This document shows, piece by piece, positions 62,891 through 64,000 of a stretch of 64,000 bases of DNA. How positions within the stretch are numbered: the stretch's first letter is position 1; every line of letters begins with the position of its first letter. The notes beneath the pieces were generated by a model. That model had not been told where the DNA came from and ran no database searches. It saw nothing but the letters and a program-made list of their open reading frames with translations. The translations under genes were made by a program, and so were the position numbers. Source of the DNA: CAYTGM01 sp964437365 (GTDB lineage: Bacteria > Sumerlaeota > Sumerlaeia > SLMS01); NCBI GenBank assembly GCA_964437365.1, contig CAYTGM010000026.1, positions 10,673-74,672 on the forward strand, read 5' to 3'.

Positions 62891-64000
62891 ATGCGGATTT
62901 GTGAAATAGCTCTTAACCGAGCTAAAATGGGATTGTTGACTTATATACTCCCTGACGATTTAAATGGGAGTATCGAGCCAGGAATGCTTGTTGAAGTCCC
63001 CTTTCAGCGCGGGAAGGAAATCGGGTGTGTGGTTTCAGTCAATGAGAAGCCTGCAGGCTTTAAACCCAAGTTTCGACTTCGCTCCATCAACCGGAGAGCT
63101 TCCCCGGAGTATAATATTTCAAATGATATGCTCAAACTGTCTGAATGGATATCATCTTATTACTCATGCACCTTCGGAGAAGCGATATCAACAGCCAGCA
63201 TGATCGGCTTTTCTGACATTTCCTACAAGCCGGAAGTTAATTACCGAGTTCGGGAAGACTACTCAAAAACAAATCTGACCAAAAGACAGAGAGAAGTCTG
63301 GCTTCTACTGAAAGCCCATTCACAAGAGATCTTCACAACTAAGAAAGACCTTGTCGATGCAGCAGGGTGCTCAGTTGCTGTTATTAACAAGCTGATTGAG
63401 CTGGAAGCTCTCGAAGAATTCTTTCCTTCCGAAGTCTATACATCGCAGGATAATTTCGGTTCAAAGCCGGTCCTTTTTCAAGAGCAGGAGGAAGTTGTTA
63501 ACTGTGTCAGCGAAGACCTCTTCAATGATGCCTTTAGTGTGAATCTCCTCCATGGGATCACTGGAAGTGGTAAAACAGAAGTCTATCTGAGACTCATCGA
63601 AAATGCTCTTACAAAGGGGAAGACTGCTCTTTGCCTGGTGCCTGAGATCTCTCTCACACCACAAACTGTGCAGCGATTTGTCAGAAGATTTAACCAGGAA
63701 ATCGGAGTGTTCCATTCTCATCAGACACGAAACGAAAAACTTGAATTGTTTCTTAAGATCCAGAGAAAACAGATTCGGATTGTGATTGGAGCACGCTCGT
63801 CTGTGTTTATGCCTTTGGAAGATCTGGGAATCATTATCGTTGATGAAGAACATGAAGGGTCTTACAAGCAGGGTGAGAATCCACGATACCATGCTCGTGA
63901 TACGGCCATCATGAGAGGGATGATGAGTAATACCCCTGTTATACTTGGTAGTGCGACACCCTCGCTTGAGTCTTATTTCAATGCCAAGACTGGCAAGTAT
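62891..64000 (+). CDS. priA: Primosomal protein N' (replication restart helicase), 5' part
   Basis: Open from ATG 62891 to the window edge: 370 residues, about half of PriA. The N-terminal DNA-binding domain (E-V-P-F-Q-R-G-K-E-I-G-C-V-V near 35-48) is followed by the helicase with Walker A G-I-T-G-S-G-K-T-E, L-V-P-E-I-S-L-T-P-Q, I-G-A-R-S-S-V-F-M-P, the D-E-E-H box and G-S-A-T-P-S-L-E-S. It restarts stalled forks by loading DnaB. The gene overlaps nothing and probably shares a transcript with the dprA-like gene. Confidence 0.97.
   Translation, partial: MRICEIALNRAKMGLLTYILPDDLNGSIEPGMLVEVPFQRGKEIGCVVSVNEKPAGFKPKFRLRSINRRASPEYNISNDMLKLSEWISSYYSCTFGEAISTASMIGFSDISYKPEVNYRVREDYSKTNLTKRQREVWLLLKAHSQEIFTTKKDLVDAAGCSVAVINKLIELEALEEFFPSEVYTSQDNFGSKPVLFQEQEEVVNCVSEDLFNDAFSVNLLHGITGSGKTEVYLRLIENALTKGKTALCLVPEISLTPQTVQRFVRRFNQEIGVFHSHQTRNEKLELFLKIQRKQIRIVIGARSSVFMPLEDLGIIIVDEEHEGSYKQGENPRYHARDTAIMRGMMSNTPVILGSATPSLESYFNAKTGKY

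Noticed and set aside
1..64000. tRNA, rRNA, CRISPR arrays, insertion sequences, integrases or known defence systems
   Set aside because: None recognised by reading; I could not run a covariance or profile search, so a missed tRNA is possible but I saw no candidate.

Overview
The window looks like part of the chromosome of an uncultivated, diderm (LPS-bearing) heterotrophic bacterium. lpxA and kdsA indicate a lipid A/KDO outer membrane, a partial complex I locus (nuoA-F) and a DHOR-type dihaem protein indicate respiration, and there is a Tat-exported PhoX-like protein. The prepilin (A/F-S-L-I-E-L-L followed by a VPNFLEAQTRAK-like stretch) and the very large FG-GAP/thrombospondin-3 protein resemble what is seen in PVC-related and neighbouring candidate phyla (Hydrogenedentota/Sumerlaeota-like). 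That placement is an inference from gene style; no rRNA is present to confirm it. Several genes appear to start with TTG or GTG.

Layout. 1-5.1 kb: aroB, a Tat PhoX-like protein, an SDR39U1-type epimerase and an M14 carboxypeptidase of the cytosolic-carboxypeptidase type. 5.3-10.1 kb: nuoABCDEF, closed by a strong terminator with no nuoG-N after it. 10.2-14.6 kb: a loose accessory region with two paralogous secreted proteins, small orphan genes, a nonsense-interrupted membrane gene and a degenerate copy of the 3' end of nuoF. 14.6-24.8 kb: a GT-C/DUF2142-like membrane protein, rpsO, pnp, a DHOR-type protein, and a minus-strand run upp-lpxA-GT2-GT4. 25-32.4 kb: a compact plus-strand run DUF58, transglutaminase (TgpA-like), kdsA, truA, glutaminyl cyclase, MATE exporter. 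32.5-34 kb: a response-regulator-like protein whose two receiver domains both lack the phosphoacceptor Asp. 34.3-41.4 kb: an exported protein, then two multi-spanning GT-C-like proteins with C-terminal TPRs flanking a parvulin-type foldase. 41.5-44.8 kb: a sigma-54 activator, an exported propeller-like protein and a degenerate copy of the activator's HTH tail. 44.8-49.8 kb: an unknown exported helical protein, mreB, an unknown membrane protein and a 0.9-kb gene-free stretch with repeats. 49.9-62 kb: an exported-protein block (prepilin, small secreted protein, an about 2,555-residue adhesin-like protein, a subtilase-like protein). 62.1-64 kb: a DprA-like gene and the start of priA.

Three observations look most worth following. 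(1) Three otherwise unrelated exported proteins end in the same short tail, T-x-V-x-D-W-[SN]-[IV]-[FL], a candidate undescribed C-terminal targeting or processing signal. (2) A C-terminal domain of about 140 residues is shared by the two 10-13 kb paralogues and the subtilase-like protein. (3) Twice, the degenerate 3' tail of a gene (nuoF, sigma-54 activator) reappears just downstream of neighbouring exported-protein genes, as if [gene tail + secreted gene] segments had been duplicated and then decayed.
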